From assembly GCF_030140925.1 (NCBI RefSeq), contig NZ_JARBWD010000001.1, positions 930,001 through 994,000 on the forward strand: 64,000 nucleotides of DNA. Reading direction: 5' to 3'. The position numbers were made by a program, and so were the translations under genes. The notes under the pieces were generated by a model. It had not been told where the DNA came from, ran no database searches, and saw nothing but the letters and a program-made list of their open reading frames with translations. This document shows positions 27,675-38,056 of this stretch, piece by piece. The DNA comes from Parerythrobacter aestuarii (lineage in GTDB: Bacteria; Pseudomonadota; Alphaproteobacteria; Sphingomonadales; Sphingomonadaceae). Numbering within the stretch: position 1 is the first letter of the stretch; every line of letters starts with the position of its first letter.

Positions 27675-28489
27675 AGCTGTGGAGGCCCTATCGCTGGGGC
27701 GGCGCCATCATCAAGCTGGCGCGGCGCATGGGGCTCGACATCCGCCCCACGCTCACGCGCGAGCATCGCATCGCCGGGGCGCGGCTGAGCTGGCGCGATG
27801 AGGAGCCGGGCGTGCTGCGCGGCGCGATCGTCGACGGCGAGGTCGAGGGCGTCCCGCTCAAGCTGTTCGTCGAGAACGACTTCGACGTGATCCAGCAGGT
27901 CCACCGCAAGGGCGCGCTCTACGAGCCAGAGGAACTGGCGATAATCAAGTCGGCCTGGACCGGCGGGACATTCCTCGATGTGGGGGCCAATGTCGGCAAC
28001 CATGCGCTCTATGCTGCACTGGTGCTGGGAGCGGAGAAGGTCATCGCCTGCGAGCCGCAGGAAGCCGCCGCGCGCATTCTCGAAACCAATGCTGCGCTGA
28101 ACCATGTCGCCAGCCGGATCGAGCTGCACCGGGTTGGCCTGTCCGACAGCGCCGGGAACGCGAGCCTACAGCTACATAGTAATAACCTCGGCGCGACCCG
28201 TCTGACGGCGGGCGCGGGTGGTATCGAACTGGTCACCGGGGATACGCTGGTGGGTGAGCAAGGGATCGGCTTCATCAAGATCGACACCGAGGGTTTTGAA
28301 CTCCCGGTCCTTCGCGGGCTGGCCGGGACGATCGCGCGCGACCATCCGCCGCTGTTCGTCGAAGTCGAGACCGAAAACCTTCCCGGCTTCGAACAATTGT
28401 GCGCCGAGCACGGCTACACCATCACCGAACGCTTCCAGCGCTACGAAACCAGCGTGAACTGTCTCGCAATCCACGAAGAGAATAGCTAA
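27671..28489 (+). CDS. FkbM-family methyltransferase
   Basis: 272 residues with GTG start coupled to the glycosyltransferase gene. The SAM motif is [19 protein letters not shown] (about 98-116), followed by [16 protein letters not shown] and [19 protein letters not shown], the standard FkbM pattern. FkbM enzymes O-methylate sugars or polyketides, so pairing with a glycosyltransferase suggests methylation of a transferred sugar. Ends 11 bp before gatB, and so is probably cotranscribed with gatB. Confidence 0.85.
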   Translation: MKLWRPYRWGGAIIKLARRMGLDIRPTLTREHRIAGARLSWRDEEPGVLRGAIVDGEVEGVPLKLFVENDFDVIQQVHRKGALYEPEELAIIKSAWTGGTFLDVGANVGNHALYAALVLGAEKVIACEPQEAAARILETNAALNHVASRIELHRVGLSDSAGNASLQLHSNNLGATRLTAGAGGIELVTGDTLVGEQGIGFIKIDTEGFELPVLRGLAGTIARDHPPLFVEVETENLPGFEQLCAEHGYTITERFQRYETSVNCLAIHEENS

Positions 28490-28500
28490 GAGCCCCCTCC

Positions 28501-29997
<1,497 letters not shown>

Positions 29998-30067
29998 GCC
30001 AATTTGGCTTGCCGACTAAGCGCGAAGCATTACAATCATCGCGGTAACCTTTGGGGTCGGAGGTCGC

Positions 30068-30619
30068 ATGCTATCGTTTCGTATACCCGTCATTGCGGCT
30101 GTAGCGCTCTGCGCCGCGCCGCTCGTTGCGCAGGAATCTGCTCCCGACGAAGAAGCTCAGGCCACGCCTGCGATAGAGTTACCCGATCTCGTCGCTCCCG
30201 ACGGCAAATATGGTAACGAGCTCAAGTTCTTCGTCTTCCACAAGGAAGGCGTGAGCTACGATGCGGCGCGGAGCGACATCGCGGAATGCACTGTTCACAC
30301 GGTTCACGGCAGGCAGCTCAAGATGCCGGCATTCGTGGCGTGGGACGATGACGACCGCACGTCGGTCCCGGTCGAGTTCAATGGCAGCTACGGGCTCGTC
30401 GGGCTGGCAATCTATTCGATCATCGACGGTCCGATTGAACGCAGCATCCGCCAGCAGGTGATGATGCGCTGTATGCTCCCGCGTGGTTATGACCGCTATT
30501 CGGTGACCGAGGAGATGTGGAAACAGATCCATGTCGGGGACAACCCAACCGAATTGATCGACTTGCAGGCCGCGATCGCCGCCGGCCCTGTCCCGGCTAC
30601 CCCGAAGGTAACCTCATGA
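30068..30619 (+). CDS. Secreted protein of unknown function
   Basis: 183 residues with a signal peptide ending near AAPLVAQE, then an acidic stretch and a compact domain containing YGNELKFFVFHKEGVSYD, a single pair of cysteines (ECTVH, MRCML) and AIYSIIDGPIERSIR. I do not recognise the family. The stop lies within the ATGATG start of the next gene, another secreted protein, so the two are translationally coupled and probably act in one compartment. Confidence 0.7.
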   Translation: MLSFRIPVIAAVALCAAPLVAQESAPDEEAQATPAIELPDLVAPDGKYGNELKFFVFHKEGVSYDAARSDIAECTVHTVHGRQLKMPAFVAWDDDDRTSVPVEFNGSYGLVGLAIYSIIDGPIERSIRQQVMMRCMLPRGYDRYSVTEEMWKQIHVGDNPTELIDLQAAIAAGPVPATPKVTS

Positions 30620-31422
30620 TGATCCGCATCCTGCTCGCGGCATGGCTACTGCTGGCGGTGCCATTTGCGGCCTCGGCCCAGGATGGGCCAGCCTTCCAGC
30701 ATTTTCGCAAAGGGGAGAAGGTGGTCCTTTCGCCCGAGAAGGCCTACCTGCTGATCCGGATGCCGGCGGAGTCGGTATCAACCAAGCTACAGCCGGTCTT
30801 CCTGCGCAAGCCTGTCCAAGACGAACTGGTCGCCTATCGGGCGGCGAAGCAGAAGGCCCATGAGGAGGCGGGCGAAGACGCTGGTCCGATCGAGAGCTTC
30901 GCCTTCGAATATTCCGGCGCAACCAATCTCTACCAACTTGAAAACGGGAAGTTCTACGCGAAGGAGGGCAAGGACCGCATCTTCGTGATCGCTACCGAGC
31001 CCGGGGACTATGTCTTCTACGGGATGGGGTTCAACAAATTCCTTTGGCAGTGCAATTGCTTCGGGACGGTGTCCTTCACTGCAAAGGCCGGCGAGGTGAC
31101 TGATCTCGGAGCGATCCTCATCACCTTGGCGTGGGACGAAAGCGGCTTTCCCGAGCTGGCCGAAGACACTGGGCTGGGCAAGAAGATGCGCCAGGACTAC
31201 GCCATGTTTGCCGCCGGGATTCGCCCCGATACGGGCAAGTCCGTGCCCGGGCAGCTTGCTTCGCTGCCGATCCGGCCTGCCGAGTATCATGCCGTCGGCA
31301 GTTTTCGCGAACCGGCACGACTGCTTGCCAACCGGCTCGCGCCGATCCCGGGCGTCCTCGCTTATGACAATGGCGCGGTGATCGACGCCCGGACGGGCGA
31401 GGTCTTGCCCAAGCGATTCTGA
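30616..31422 (+). CDS. Secreted protein of unknown function with a CNC motif
   Basis: 268 residues. The start at 30616 gives a clean signal peptide (LLAAWLLLAVPFAASAQD), while an upstream start in the same frame would not. The mature part begins FRKGEKVVLSPEKAYLLIR. Its middle carries FVIATEPGDYVFYGMGF and QCNCFGTVSFTAKAGEV, a layout loosely like the small beta-sandwich (DUF2846-type) lipid-exposed proteins. The C-terminal PKRF tail and many Leu/Pro turns are unexplained. Translationally coupled to the upstream secreted protein. Confidence 0.7.
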   Translation: MMIRILLAAWLLLAVPFAASAQDGPAFQHFRKGEKVVLSPEKAYLLIRMPAESVSTKLQPVFLRKPVQDELVAYRAAKQKAHEEAGEDAGPIESFAFEYSGATNLYQLENGKFYAKEGKDRIFVIATEPGDYVFYGMGFNKFLWQCNCFGTVSFTAKAGEVTDLGAILITLAWDESGFPELAEDTGLGKKMRQDYAMFAAGIRPDTGKSVPGQLASLPIRPAEYHAVGSFREPARLLANRLAPIPGVLAYDNGAVIDARTGEVLPKRF

Positions 31423-31455
31423 CGTGAATTTCACACGACCGGACTGCCGCGAACT

Positions 31456-31914
31456 GTGACTTCTATCGTCCTTGTCCACCCCGAAATCCCCGGCAATACC
31501 GGCGCGGTGGGGCGCACCTGTGTGGCGCTGGATATGGAGTTGATCCTGATCCACCCGCTGGGGTTTCAGATTACCGACAAGCGGGTGAAGCGATCTGGGC
31601 TCGATTACTGGCCGCACATCCGGCTGGTCGAATTTGCCAGCTGGGAGGCGTTCCTGGCCGAGCGTGCGCCGCGTGCAGACCAGCTGTTCCTGTTCGAGGA
31701 GTATGCACAGCGCAGCTTTTACGAGCCCGACTATCCCGCTGATGCCTATCTCGTGTTCGGGCGCGAGACCAACGGGTTGCCGCAGGAAATTGTCGAGGCG
31801 CATCGCAGCCAGATGGTCAGCCTGCCGATGCGGTCAGACAAGGTCCGCTCGCTCAACCTCGCCAATACTGTTGCCGCAGCCGCCTACCAGGCAGTTCGGC
31901 AGCACTTGGGCTGA
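31456..31914 (+). CDS. trmL: tRNA (cytidine(34)-2'-O)-methyltransferase
   Basis: 152 residues from a GTG. A single-domain SPOUT methyltransferase: IVLVHPEIPGNTGAVGRTC at the N-terminus, LVFGRETNGLP and VRSLNLANTVAAAAYQA form the knotted SAM pocket. This is the YibK/TrmL pattern, methylating the wobble ribose of tRNA-Leu. It stands alone between the secreted-protein pair and a convergent gene. Confidence 0.92.
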   Translation: MTSIVLVHPEIPGNTGAVGRTCVALDMELILIHPLGFQITDKRVKRSGLDYWPHIRLVEFASWEAFLAERAPRADQLFLFEEYAQRSFYEPDYPADAYLVFGRETNGLPQEIVEAHRSQMVSLPMRSDKVRSLNLANTVAAAAYQAVRQHLG

Positions 31915-31939
31915 AGGATCGCTCGAACGCAGGGAAGAT

Positions 31940-32824
31940 CTAGTCGCCTGCGCTCTGGGAAGTGACGAACCCTGCCTTTTGCGACCAAATGACGGCGCCG
32001 AGATCGTCGCGCATCAGCACCGGACCATGAAAGCTGGCAACCAGCGCCTGATCCTTGCTGCGTTTGCTGGTCTTTGCTGCGTAGGTCCCGGGATCGAGCG
32101 ACATGACCGCCGGGATGACTGTGCCAAGGCGGGCGAACGCCTTGGTCATGGCGGCACGGACCAGCTCGCCGTCGTTGGCGGACCAGCGTGCTACGTTTTC
32201 GAAATTCTCGTATGATCGATTGTTCAGCCTGACGATGCTGACAATCCGCTGTGCGTACAGCGGAGCAAGGGTCGCACCCTTCAACACAGAGACATCTGCG
32301 ACTACCTGGACTTGCGTGAAGTCGGGAGACATCTGGTAGCTGAAGGAGATGTGGCCGAGCTGCTCGCCCGGATTGGCCGAGGCAAAGGATCTCAAATTAC
32401 CATCGCCATCGAGCACGAAGCCGATCAAGCTCGTTCCAAACCAGTCGAGCTCTGCCAGCGCTGTCTCTGTGGCATCGAGGGCAAGCGGGACCGGATCGAA
32501 CCCCTCCAATGCCGCAATCAGGGGCGCAGCCTCGGCTTCGGCACGCAGAGTGGCATTGTCCGTCAGGATGTCTTTCTTGTTGTCCATGCTGCGGACGATC
32601 AGGCCGTCGAGCAGCCCGCCACCGCCGGGATCCATCGCCACCCTGCCAACGTCGACCGAGATCTCCATTTCCTGTTGCGGGACCTGAACCGCCACCGGGC
32701 GCAGGCTGGCGATTCTGCGATCTTCTTGAGCAATTGCCTCAGCCGCCTGGCCCCAGGCTGGAGCCATCGGAACTGCAGCTGCCACAAGCAAGACGGCAAG
32801 AGTGAAGCGGGATCGTCTCATCAT
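31940..32824 (-). CDS. Secreted protein of unknown function
   Basis: 294 residues with two adjacent Met codons and a signal peptide ending near AWGQAAE. The mature region mixes beta-type segments (VAVQVPQQEMEISVDVGRV, LGHISFSYQMSPDF) with an R-rich SIVRLNNRSYENFENVARW stretch. No motif I recognise and no cysteines. It lies 93 bp downstream of another secreted protein, with a terminator-like hairpin between, so it may have its own promoter. Confidence 0.65.
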   Translation of the reverse strand: MMRRSRFTLAVLLVAAAVPMAPAWGQAAEAIAQEDRRIASLRPVAVQVPQQEMEISVDVGRVAMDPGGGGLLDGLIVRSMDNKKDILTDNATLRAEAEAAPLIAALEGFDPVPLALDATETALAELDWFGTSLIGFVLDGDGNLRSFASANPGEQLGHISFSYQMSPDFTQVQVVADVSVLKGATLAPLYAQRIVSIVRLNNRSYENFENVARWSANDGELVRAAMTKAFARLGTVIPAVMSLDPGTYAAKTSKRSKDQALVASFHGPVLMRDDLGAVIWSQKAGFVTSQSAGD

Positions 32825-32872
32825 GAATTACTCAGACACTGGCAGATGCGGTTTGCAGCAGGCAGCCAAAGC

Positions 32873-32908
32873 CAAGGGGCATCGAACCGACCGGTCCGAT
32901 GCCCCTTG
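32873..32908 (-). terminator. Strong hairpin, probable terminator for the 32918-34521 pair
   Basis: CAAGGGGCATCG (32873-32884) pairs perfectly with CGATGCCCCTTG (32897-32908) over a 12-nt loop. On the minus strand the 3' arm runs into GGCTTTGG, so the T run is weak. Confidence 0.6.
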
Positions 32909-32917
32909 TCGTTGCCC

Positions 32918-33610
32918 TTACTTGAACTTCTTAGCGTACTCGACGAAGTTGGCAGTGAAGGCCTGGCGCAGGTCTTCTTCCGCTGCTTCAGTTTCGTCAG
33001 TAGTCTTGGGCGGGAAATGCGAGAGCCCGTTGCCGCCGCGGCCCTTGACCAGTGTGGTCGAATCCTTGCCGGTGCGGAAATCCTTGAAGATAAAGCGGTT
33101 GTTGAGCGAACGGCCGTAGATCGCTTTCTTCTGGTAGAAATTCTGCGTGACGATCAGTTCTGCGTAGCAAGGCGCAGTCGATTCCGTCAGGCGGGTTTTC
33201 ACCTTGGTCGTGATCTTGCGGTCGGCGATCGGCGTTTCATAACGAACCGCCGTACCTTCCGGCAGGTTGAGTTCGCCGACAAGGTCGATCTGCTTCAGCG
33301 CGGCAACCTGGAAACGCGGGCCCAGAGCTTCCTTCAGATACTCCGCCTCGCTGACGTTGCGGTCCTTGTTCTTCGCAGCATCGGCAATAGCGCCGATCGC
33401 GCCAAAGCCCGACAGCAAGCTCGTGGTCTGTGCCTGTCCTTCAAGGGTCGGGAAAACGTGGAGATAGCAAGTCGGCTCGGCGTCGGACACAGCTGCTTCC
33501 GTGACCTGTTCAGAAGCGCCTTCCGCAGCAGTTTCAGCGTCTTGTGCGATACCGCCGGTTGAAATGCCGACAGCCAGAAAGGCTGCAAGCGCAAGGTTCG
33601 ATTTACGCAT
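32918..33610 (-). CDS. Secreted protein of unknown function
   Basis: 230 residues, signal peptide ending near VGISTGGIAQDAE. The mature sequence has a single pair of cysteines (TCYLHVFPTLEG, APCYAELIV) and positively charged strands (ADRKITTKVKTRLTES). The ribosome site AAGGAGA is strong. The start codon shares one base with the stop of the upstream gene (TAATG), so these two secreted proteins are translated as a pair. Not assigned to any family by eye. Confidence 0.7.
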   Translation of the reverse strand: MRKSNLALAAFLAVGISTGGIAQDAETAAEGASEQVTEAAVSDAEPTCYLHVFPTLEGQAQTTSLLSGFGAIGAIADAAKNKDRNVSEAEYLKEALGPRFQVAALKQIDLVGELNLPEGTAVRYETPIADRKITTKVKTRLTESTAPCYAELIVTQNFYQKKAIYGRSLNNRFIFKDFRTGKDSTTLVKGRGGNGLSHFPPKTTDETEAAEEDLRQAFTANFVEYAKKFK

Positions 33611-34521
33611 TATTGGTCTCCTTGAGAGGTGTAAGAGTTGGATTGCATGTCGACGCCTTCCCCATTGGGTGCGTCGCCGCTTGCTTCCGAAGGCGTGACG
33701 TCCGGATCGGAGTCGTTACCTGGCACGGCAACGGAATCGCTCGGCGCCGGCTCTTGGCTGACCGCGTCGGTTGAAGTGGCAGGCTCAGCGTCTTGTGTCG
33801 TGGTCTCGCCGGTTTCTTCCGGCACAGGGACGGCTTTTGCGTCCACACCCACGATGTAAGGGATATCCTCGCCGGTCTTGGCGCGAAGCTCTCGGCCCTG
33901 CTCGATTTCAACGCCCTTGCCTTTGACCAGCCCGGCAAAGATTCCGACCATGAACATGGTCGCAGCTGCTGCGCCATCATTGCCCTTGCCCTCTTCGCGG
34001 TAGCGACCATCGAGCAGGAAACTGTCACCACCGATTTCGATGGTGCGGAGGGAAAGGCCGAGGATGCCTTGCTTGCCAAAGCCACCCTTCTTTGTTGCGA
34101 ATGTGACTTGGCCGGCCCCGATCGAACCTTTCGGAATGACGATGGTGTCGTTGTGGACGACATCTTCCATCACGGTCACGGAGAACTCATCCCCGACGAC
34201 ATGCGTCTGGCTGGAAATGGCTTCGTTGAGCGTGACGTTCACCAATGTGAACATGGGTAGGTCGGCCCATTGTTCCGCAAGCGCGGGCTTGTCTTGTTCC
34301 GAAACGGCCATGCCGTCGTCTGCAGTCGCGTCTTCTGCGTCCGGTGCCAATTCGGCGTCGGCCCCAACGGGCGCTGCCATCGCTTTGTCGGGGTAGGACT
34401 CTTCGGTCGCAGCGCCATCGACCGGTAGCTCCGGCGTGGTCGCGGCGAACCCGGCCGTGGCGACGCACAACGGCACAATCCCAAGCAGCGCAAGCCCATT
34501 ACAGGCTCTTGAAAATTCCAT
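33610..34521 (-). CDS. Secreted protein with a beta-rich core and acidic tail, function unknown
   Basis: 303 residues, signal peptide to about residue 27 (GFAATTPE). An acidic N-terminal linker (to about 85) precedes a conserved-looking core (about 95-215): LNEAISSQTHVVGDEFSVTV, TIVIPKGSIGAGQVTFATKK, IGGDSFLLDGRYREEGKG. The tail is low-complexity (Thr/Ser/Glu/Asp-rich). The core pattern IPKGSxGxGxVTFATKKG suggests a secreted beta-structured domain, but I can name no family. It forms a coupled pair with the downstream gene; a hairpin (TGGGGCT/AGCCCCA, 34559-34586) lies in its upstream region. Confidence 0.65.
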   Translation of the reverse strand: MEFSRACNGLALLGIVPLCVATAGFAATTPELPVDGAATEESYPDKAMAAPVGADAELAPDAEDATADDGMAVSEQDKPALAEQWADLPMFTLVNVTLNEAISSQTHVVGDEFSVTVMEDVVHNDTIVIPKGSIGAGQVTFATKKGGFGKQGILGLSLRTIEIGGDSFLLDGRYREEGKGNDGAAAATMFMVGIFAGLVKGKGVEIEQGRELRAKTGEDIPYIVGVDAKAVPVPEETGETTTQDAEPATSTDAVSQEPAPSDSVAVPGNDSDPDVTPSEASGDAPNGEGVDMQSNSYTSQGDQ

Positions 34522-34705
34522 TGAAAGACGACCCCTAAGTCCAGCCGGTCTGAATTAATGGGGCTCCGAAAAGCTGTCCAGCCCCAAAAATCAACTATCG
34601 ACTTCGGGTGCCTGGCCAGTGAGTACTTCCACTATTGTTGGAGAGAGACAGAAGATTGATCCCGGGCAATCGAGGTTGCTCCATTGTCAGCCTGTCTTCA
34701 GGCCA

Positions 34706-34743
34706 AGCAAAAGGCCCTGCCGCATTGCTGCGACAGGGCCTTT
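34706..34743 (-). terminator. Intrinsic terminator after the 99-residue protein gene
   Basis: On the minus strand GGCCCTG pairs with CAGGGCC (34712-34718 with 34735-34741), extended by A/T pairs, and is followed by TTTT. It ends the transcript of the small gene that stops at 34768. Confidence 0.8.
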
Positions 34744-34767
34744 GTTGTGCCTGGTGGGCAATGACGC

Positions 34768-35067
34768 TTATGCGCGTGTACCGGTCAGCGGCATCGAGCC
34801 GAAGGCACCGGCATTGACTGCGCCGGTCAGCGAGTCGCCGTCGATGGTAGCTTCACAGTCGAGCTTCATCGGCATCGGCACGGTCATGTCCATCGACCAC
34901 TTGATGGTGTTGCCTTCGACCGTGCCGCTGGCGATGTCCATCGAACCCATGGCACCGGCCATGTTGCCCGAGAAGGTGCCATCGCCGTTGTCATTGATGG
35001 TCAGCGTGCCGCTCTGGTCGCCCATCGGGCTCTTGACGGTGGTGTTATAGGTGCCTGCTACGGACAT
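34768..35067 (-). CDS. Small conserved-type protein of unknown function, beta-rich
   Basis: 99 residues with strong ribosome site (GGGAGAA) before MSVAGTYNTTV. No signal peptide or cysteine except one (LDCEATIDG). The sequence is a series of short strands separated by Gly/Asp turns (TLTINDNGDGTFSGNMAG, VEGNTIKWSMDM), resembling a small calycin-like beta barrel. Monocistronic with its own terminator, so likely expressed and real. Function unknown. Confidence 0.7.
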   Translation of the reverse strand: MSVAGTYNTTVKSPMGDQSGTLTINDNGDGTFSGNMAGAMGSMDIASGTVEGNTIKWSMDMTVPMPMKLDCEATIDGDSLTGAVNAGAFGSMPLTGTRA

Positions 35068-35139
35068 TGGGTTCTCCCTTGGTTTGGATGTCGTGGTGTG
35101 GCCTAGGCCGTTACTTACATTTGTGTCAATTCACCTCTG

Positions 35140-38010
35140 TCATTCAGCCGCCGGAAGTTCGATCTGCTCGATCGGCAGGCCGAGCCCTTCGAGCTGCGAC
35201 ATGACCTTTTCCGCATCGCCGACGACGACCCAGGTGAAGCGGTCCACATCGATCGCTTCCCGCGCTGCAGCGTCGAGGCTCTCCGCGGTTTGCGCACGAT
35301 ACTTCTCGGCCAGCGTCTCGTAATAGTTCATCGGACGCCCATAGAGGACATTGTTCTGCATTGCGCCGAGCACCGCGCCCGAGGTTTCGAACTGGCCGGG
35401 CAATTCGAAGATCTCGTTGTTGACGATCCGTACCAGCTCTTCCTGGCTCACCCCGTTGGTGGACGTAAACTCGTCAATCTCGCGGATCAGCTCGCTCAAC
35501 GAATCGCCGGTGCGGTCGGCCTGGACCGGAGCGGAGACGATGTAGGTCACCGCGCCTTCGCGCTGCGACACACCACCACGCACGCCATAGGACCAGCCCT
35601 TGGTTTCGCGCAGGTTCATGTTGAGCCGGGCGAGGAAGTTGCCGCCCAGCGCATTGTTGGCGTTGAGCAGATCGACGATGCCGGGATCCTTGGGGTCGAC
35701 CGTGGTCATCAGCCCGCCATAGATGAAGCTCTGCGGCGAATTCGGCCGGTTGACGAGCACGATCCTCGCAGCGTCCGGAGCAGCGGCCTGGGTTGAGAAG
35801 TCCTTGCTTCCGCGCGCCATGCGATTGCTGGCCCACTTGCCGAATGCCTCATCGAGCTGGGACTTGATGTCATCCAGTGCCATGTCGGAAACTACGAACA
35901 GTGTCGCATTATCGGGCTGGATCCAGCGGGTCTTGAAACCGACCAGGTCATCACGCGTGATCGAGCTGACCGATTCCACCGTGCCGCTGCCGGCATCGCC
36001 ATAGGGGCTGTTGGCCCCATAGAGCAGCGGGGTCAGCGTCATCTGCGCAATTCCGCGCGGGTCGCGCATCTGCTGCTTGATGCCGGTTACGGTCTGCGTG
36101 CGAACCCGCTCGAGCTCGCCTTCATCGAAGGCCGGATTGCGGACGATATCGGTCATCAGCTCCAGCGACGGAGCGAGGTTGGCGCTCAGCGCCGTGAGAG
36201 TGAAGGTCGAACGGTCCGATCCGCCGCCGGTCGAAATCACAGCACCCAGGCGCTCCCGCTCCTCCGCAATCTCTTTCGAGCTGCGAGAGGTGGTGCCTTC
36301 GTCATACAGGCTCATGGCCAGCCCTTCGAGGCCGCGCTTCTCGACCGGGTCGGCCGCCGAACCGGCATTGAACGACAGCGCCACACGCGTCACCGGCACG
36401 GCATCGCGCTGGGCGTAGTAGACTTTCATGCCGTTGCTCAGAGTGGTTTCCTCAACCGTCGGGAAGTCGAGTTCCGCCAGAGCATCGATCGGCGGCTTGG
36501 GCCGCTCGACCGTGACCGTCAGCGTGTTGTCGGCCGGTTCCGCATCGCCATCGGCCTCGCCGTCGACGGAAGCGGCTTCAGCGTAGTTGCTGTCACGTTC
36601 GCCTGGCTCCAGCACCAGCGTCATGGCCGGACGGGTCATCCACTTTTGCATGGCTGCTTGCACGTCGGCCGGGGTCAGGGTGGCCAGGATTTCGAGCTGC
36701 TTGGCGTAAAAATCCGGATCGTCGACGAATACTTCGCCGCTGGCGAGTGTCACCGCCTTGCCGCCAAATCCGCCAACCTGCTCGAGGCCACGAATTGTAC
36801 CGGCGACCTCTTGTGTCGCCGCCCGGCGAACTTCGTCTTCAGTAGGGCCATTGGCAATAAGGTCAGCGATAATCTCGTTCATACGGGTTTCGACTGTGGC
36901 CGGATCGACGCCCGGACGGGCCGTAGCTCCGACAGTCAGCACGCCTACGCGCTGGAACGAGAAGTTTCCGGCCGAGACACCGACAGCGATCTTCTCGTCA
37001 CGTACAAGCGCATTGTCGAGCCGGCTGGAGGACAGGCCGCCGAGGATTTCCGCACCAATGGAAAGGGCAACCAGGTCCTTGCTGTTGAGGCCCGGCGCGG
37101 TCCAGTAGCGGCTGATATTGGTCGCTGCGACCTGGTCCTTCATCACTGTGCGGACGTCTTCCGCAAGTTCGGGAATGTCGGCGGCGGCCGGGGTGTTGAC
37201 CGGGCCGGCCTTGATCGGGCCGAAATACTTCTCGACCAGCGGGCGGGCTTCTTCGGCCGAAATGTCACCCGCGAGCACCAGCGTCGCATTGTTGGGTCCG
37301 TACTTGTCGATGAACCAGCTGCGGACATCGTCCATGGATGCGCTGTCGAGGTCGGCCATCGAGCCGATCGGCGTGTGGTCATAGGGGTGCGGGGCAGGAA
37401 ACAGCGTCTTGACGATCTCGTAGAACACCAGCCCGCCCGGCTGGTTGTCGCCCTGGCGCTTCTCGTTCTGGACGACGCCGCGCTGGTTATCGAGTTTCTC
37501 CTGCGTCACCGCGCCGAGCAAATAGCCCATGCGATCGCTTTCCAGCCACAACGCGCGGTCCAGCGCGCCGCGCGGCACGGTCTGGAAATAGTTGGTACGG
37601 TCGAAATTGGTGGTGCCGTTGTAATCGGTGGCGCCCATTTCCTGCAGGTATTGGAAATAGTCGCCGGTGGCGTTTTCGGAGCCGTTGAACATCAGGTGTT
37701 CGAACAGGTGGGCAAATCCGCTCTTGCCCTGCGGCTCGTCCTTGGAGCCGACATTGTACCACACGGCAACGCCGACGATCGGGGCTTTGCGGTCTTCATG
37801 GACGATCACTGTCAGACCGTTGTCGAGCTGGAACTGCTCATAAGGAATGGCGACCTGTTCGATCAGGTCCGGCAGCGGGGCTACCGTGGCTTCGGCTTCC
37901 ATGGCGGCAGCCGGCTTGTCGCCATGGTGATCGGCAAGGGCCGGGGTTGCAGCGGCAAGGGCAATGCCCGTGGCAAGGGCGGTCAGGCTGGTCGAAGCAA
38001 AGCGAAGCAT
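35140..38010 (-). CDS. M16 family zinc metallopeptidase (fused two-domain)
   Basis: 956 residues with signal peptide (to about residue 26, ATPALADHH). The inverted zinc motif HXXEH is HLFEH at 101-105, with the third ligand Glu near 181 (QNEKRQ). A second M16 half (about 510-956) lacks HXXEH, so it is the usual non-catalytic partner domain. Pitrilysin-type peptidases degrade peptides in the periplasm. It lies 46 bp downstream of an acylase on the same strand. Confidence 0.92.
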   Translation of the reverse strand: MLRFASTSLTALATGIALAAATPALADHHGDKPAAAMEAEATVAPLPDLIEQVAIPYEQFQLDNGLTVIVHEDRKAPIVGVAVWYNVGSKDEPQGKSGFAHLFEHLMFNGSENATGDYFQYLQEMGATDYNGTTNFDRTNYFQTVPRGALDRALWLESDRMGYLLGAVTQEKLDNQRGVVQNEKRQGDNQPGGLVFYEIVKTLFPAPHPYDHTPIGSMADLDSASMDDVRSWFIDKYGPNNATLVLAGDISAEEARPLVEKYFGPIKAGPVNTPAAADIPELAEDVRTVMKDQVAATNISRYWTAPGLNSKDLVALSIGAEILGGLSSSRLDNALVRDEKIAVGVSAGNFSFQRVGVLTVGATARPGVDPATVETRMNEIIADLIANGPTEDEVRRAATQEVAGTIRGLEQVGGFGGKAVTLASGEVFVDDPDFYAKQLEILATLTPADVQAAMQKWMTRPAMTLVLEPGERDSNYAEAASVDGEADGDAEPADNTLTVTVERPKPPIDALAELDFPTVEETTLSNGMKVYYAQRDAVPVTRVALSFNAGSAADPVEKRGLEGLAMSLYDEGTTSRSSKEIAEERERLGAVISTGGGSDRSTFTLTALSANLAPSLELMTDIVRNPAFDEGELERVRTQTVTGIKQQMRDPRGIAQMTLTPLLYGANSPYGDAGSGTVESVSSITRDDLVGFKTRWIQPDNATLFVVSDMALDDIKSQLDEAFGKWASNRMARGSKDFSTQAAAPDAARIVLVNRPNSPQSFIYGGLMTTVDPKDPGIVDLLNANNALGGNFLARLNMNLRETKGWSYGVRGGVSQREGAVTYIVSAPVQADRTGDSLSELIREIDEFTSTNGVSQEELVRIVNNEIFELPGQFETSGAVLGAMQNNVLYGRPMNYYETLAEKYRAQTAESLDAAAREAIDVDRFTWVVVGDAEKVMSQLEGLGLPIEQIELPAAE

Positions 38011-38056
38011 GGTCTCTCCAGGGTAAATGTTCTGCGATGGTTGAATGATTAGTGCC

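Noticed and set aside
36646..38052. 468-codon plus-strand frame opposite the M16 peptidase gene
   Set aside because: No domain; the minus-strand peptidase with HLFEH is clear.
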